A stretch of DNA of 6,938 bases, taken from positions 1-6,938 of the forward strand of contig RGVT01000142.1 in the NCBI GenBank assembly GCA_010027105.1. Direction: 5' to 3'. This DNA comes from Planctomycetia bacterium. GTDB taxonomy: Bacteria > Planctomycetota > Planctomycetia > Pirellulales > UBA1268. Numbering within the stretch: position 1 is the first letter of the stretch; each line of letters starts with the position of its first letter. Shown piece after piece: positions 6,865 to 6,938 of the stretch. A program made the translations under genes and the position numbers. The notes under the pieces were generated by a model. It saw only the letters and a program-made list of their open reading frames with translations. It ran no database searches and was not told where the DNA came from.

Positions 6865-6892
6865 GTGACTTTTTTCCGCCGCCCGCTAGACT
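6865..6892 (+). promoter_or_regulatory. Promoter upstream of the last, partial gene
   Basis: GTGACT (6865-6870, close to TTGACA) and TAGACT (6887-6892, close to TATAAT) are separated by 16 nt that include a run of T. The predicted start of transcription, near 6899, is only about 9 nt before the ATG at 6908, so the message would have a very short leader. No other gene lies between this site and the window end. Confidence 0.5.
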
Positions 6893-6907
6893 GCCGCGGT
6901 CAGGCGG

Positions 6908-6938
6908 ATGAGTCGTCGCCCCGCTGCCGAAGGTCGAT
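6908..6938 (+). CDS. Start of an unidentified gene (partial, runs off the window)
   Basis: ATG at 6908 opens a frame reading MSRRPAAEGR up to the window edge. It is supported only by the promoter-like boxes just upstream and by the gap after the previous stop. There is no clear Shine-Dalgarno sequence, and ten codons are too few to name a product. It could also be chance, with the true start farther right. Confidence 0.35.
   Translation, partial: MSRRPAAEGR

Noticed and set aside
6829..6875. Possible terminator after the parvulin gene (GCCGG/CCGGC stem, later T6 run)
   Set aside because: The stem is only five pairs, and the T run is more than 20 nt away and lies between the -35 and -10 boxes of the next promoter.

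Overview
The window is high-GC bacterial DNA with strong G/C bias at third codon positions. It looks like a planctomycete (Pirellulales-like) or a similar PEP-CTERM-producing bacterium, probably from an environmental assembly. The main hint is a secreted protein ending in a VPEP motif, a hydrophobic stretch and an arginine cluster, together with a large periplasmic parvulin-type chaperone and short-leader promoters with TAGACT/TATAGT-like -10 boxes. The phylum is an inference; no rRNA or other marker is present.

Layout. Positions 1-806 encode, on the minus strand, an internal piece of a transcription-repair coupling factor (Mfd) that runs off the left edge. From about 803 a second Mfd copy is read on the plus strand and continues to its natural stop at 3493. 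The two copies form a head-to-head inverted duplication (1-755 against 803-1557) with no net length change. They differ by roughly 10% in bases, mostly at third codon positions. Both copies lose their 5' end at the junction, which sits on an 8-bp palindrome. This is either a rearranged second mfd or, more likely, a strand-switch join of two related genomes.

After mfd comes a 135-bp gap, then a 552-residue secreted PEP-CTERM surface protein (3629-5287). Its first 150 residues resemble, by eye, the beta-sandwich layout of thaumatin-like/GH64 proteins. A 100-bp gap with a good sigma70-type promoter leads to a 477-residue SurA/PpiC-type peptidyl-prolyl isomerase (5388-6821) with an N-terminal export signal carrying twin arginines. 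The last 117 bp hold another promoter and the first ten codons of a probable further gene.

Functional picture. Mfd removes stalled RNA polymerase and recruits UvrA to lesions. The parvulin protein would help fold exported proteins. The PEP-CTERM protein is an export and sorting substrate for an exosortase encoded elsewhere. All plus-strand genes appear to have their own promoters rather than forming one operon. I found no CRISPR array, tRNA, rRNA, transposase or convincing novel multi-gene system. The unusual element is the diverged mfd inverted repeat.
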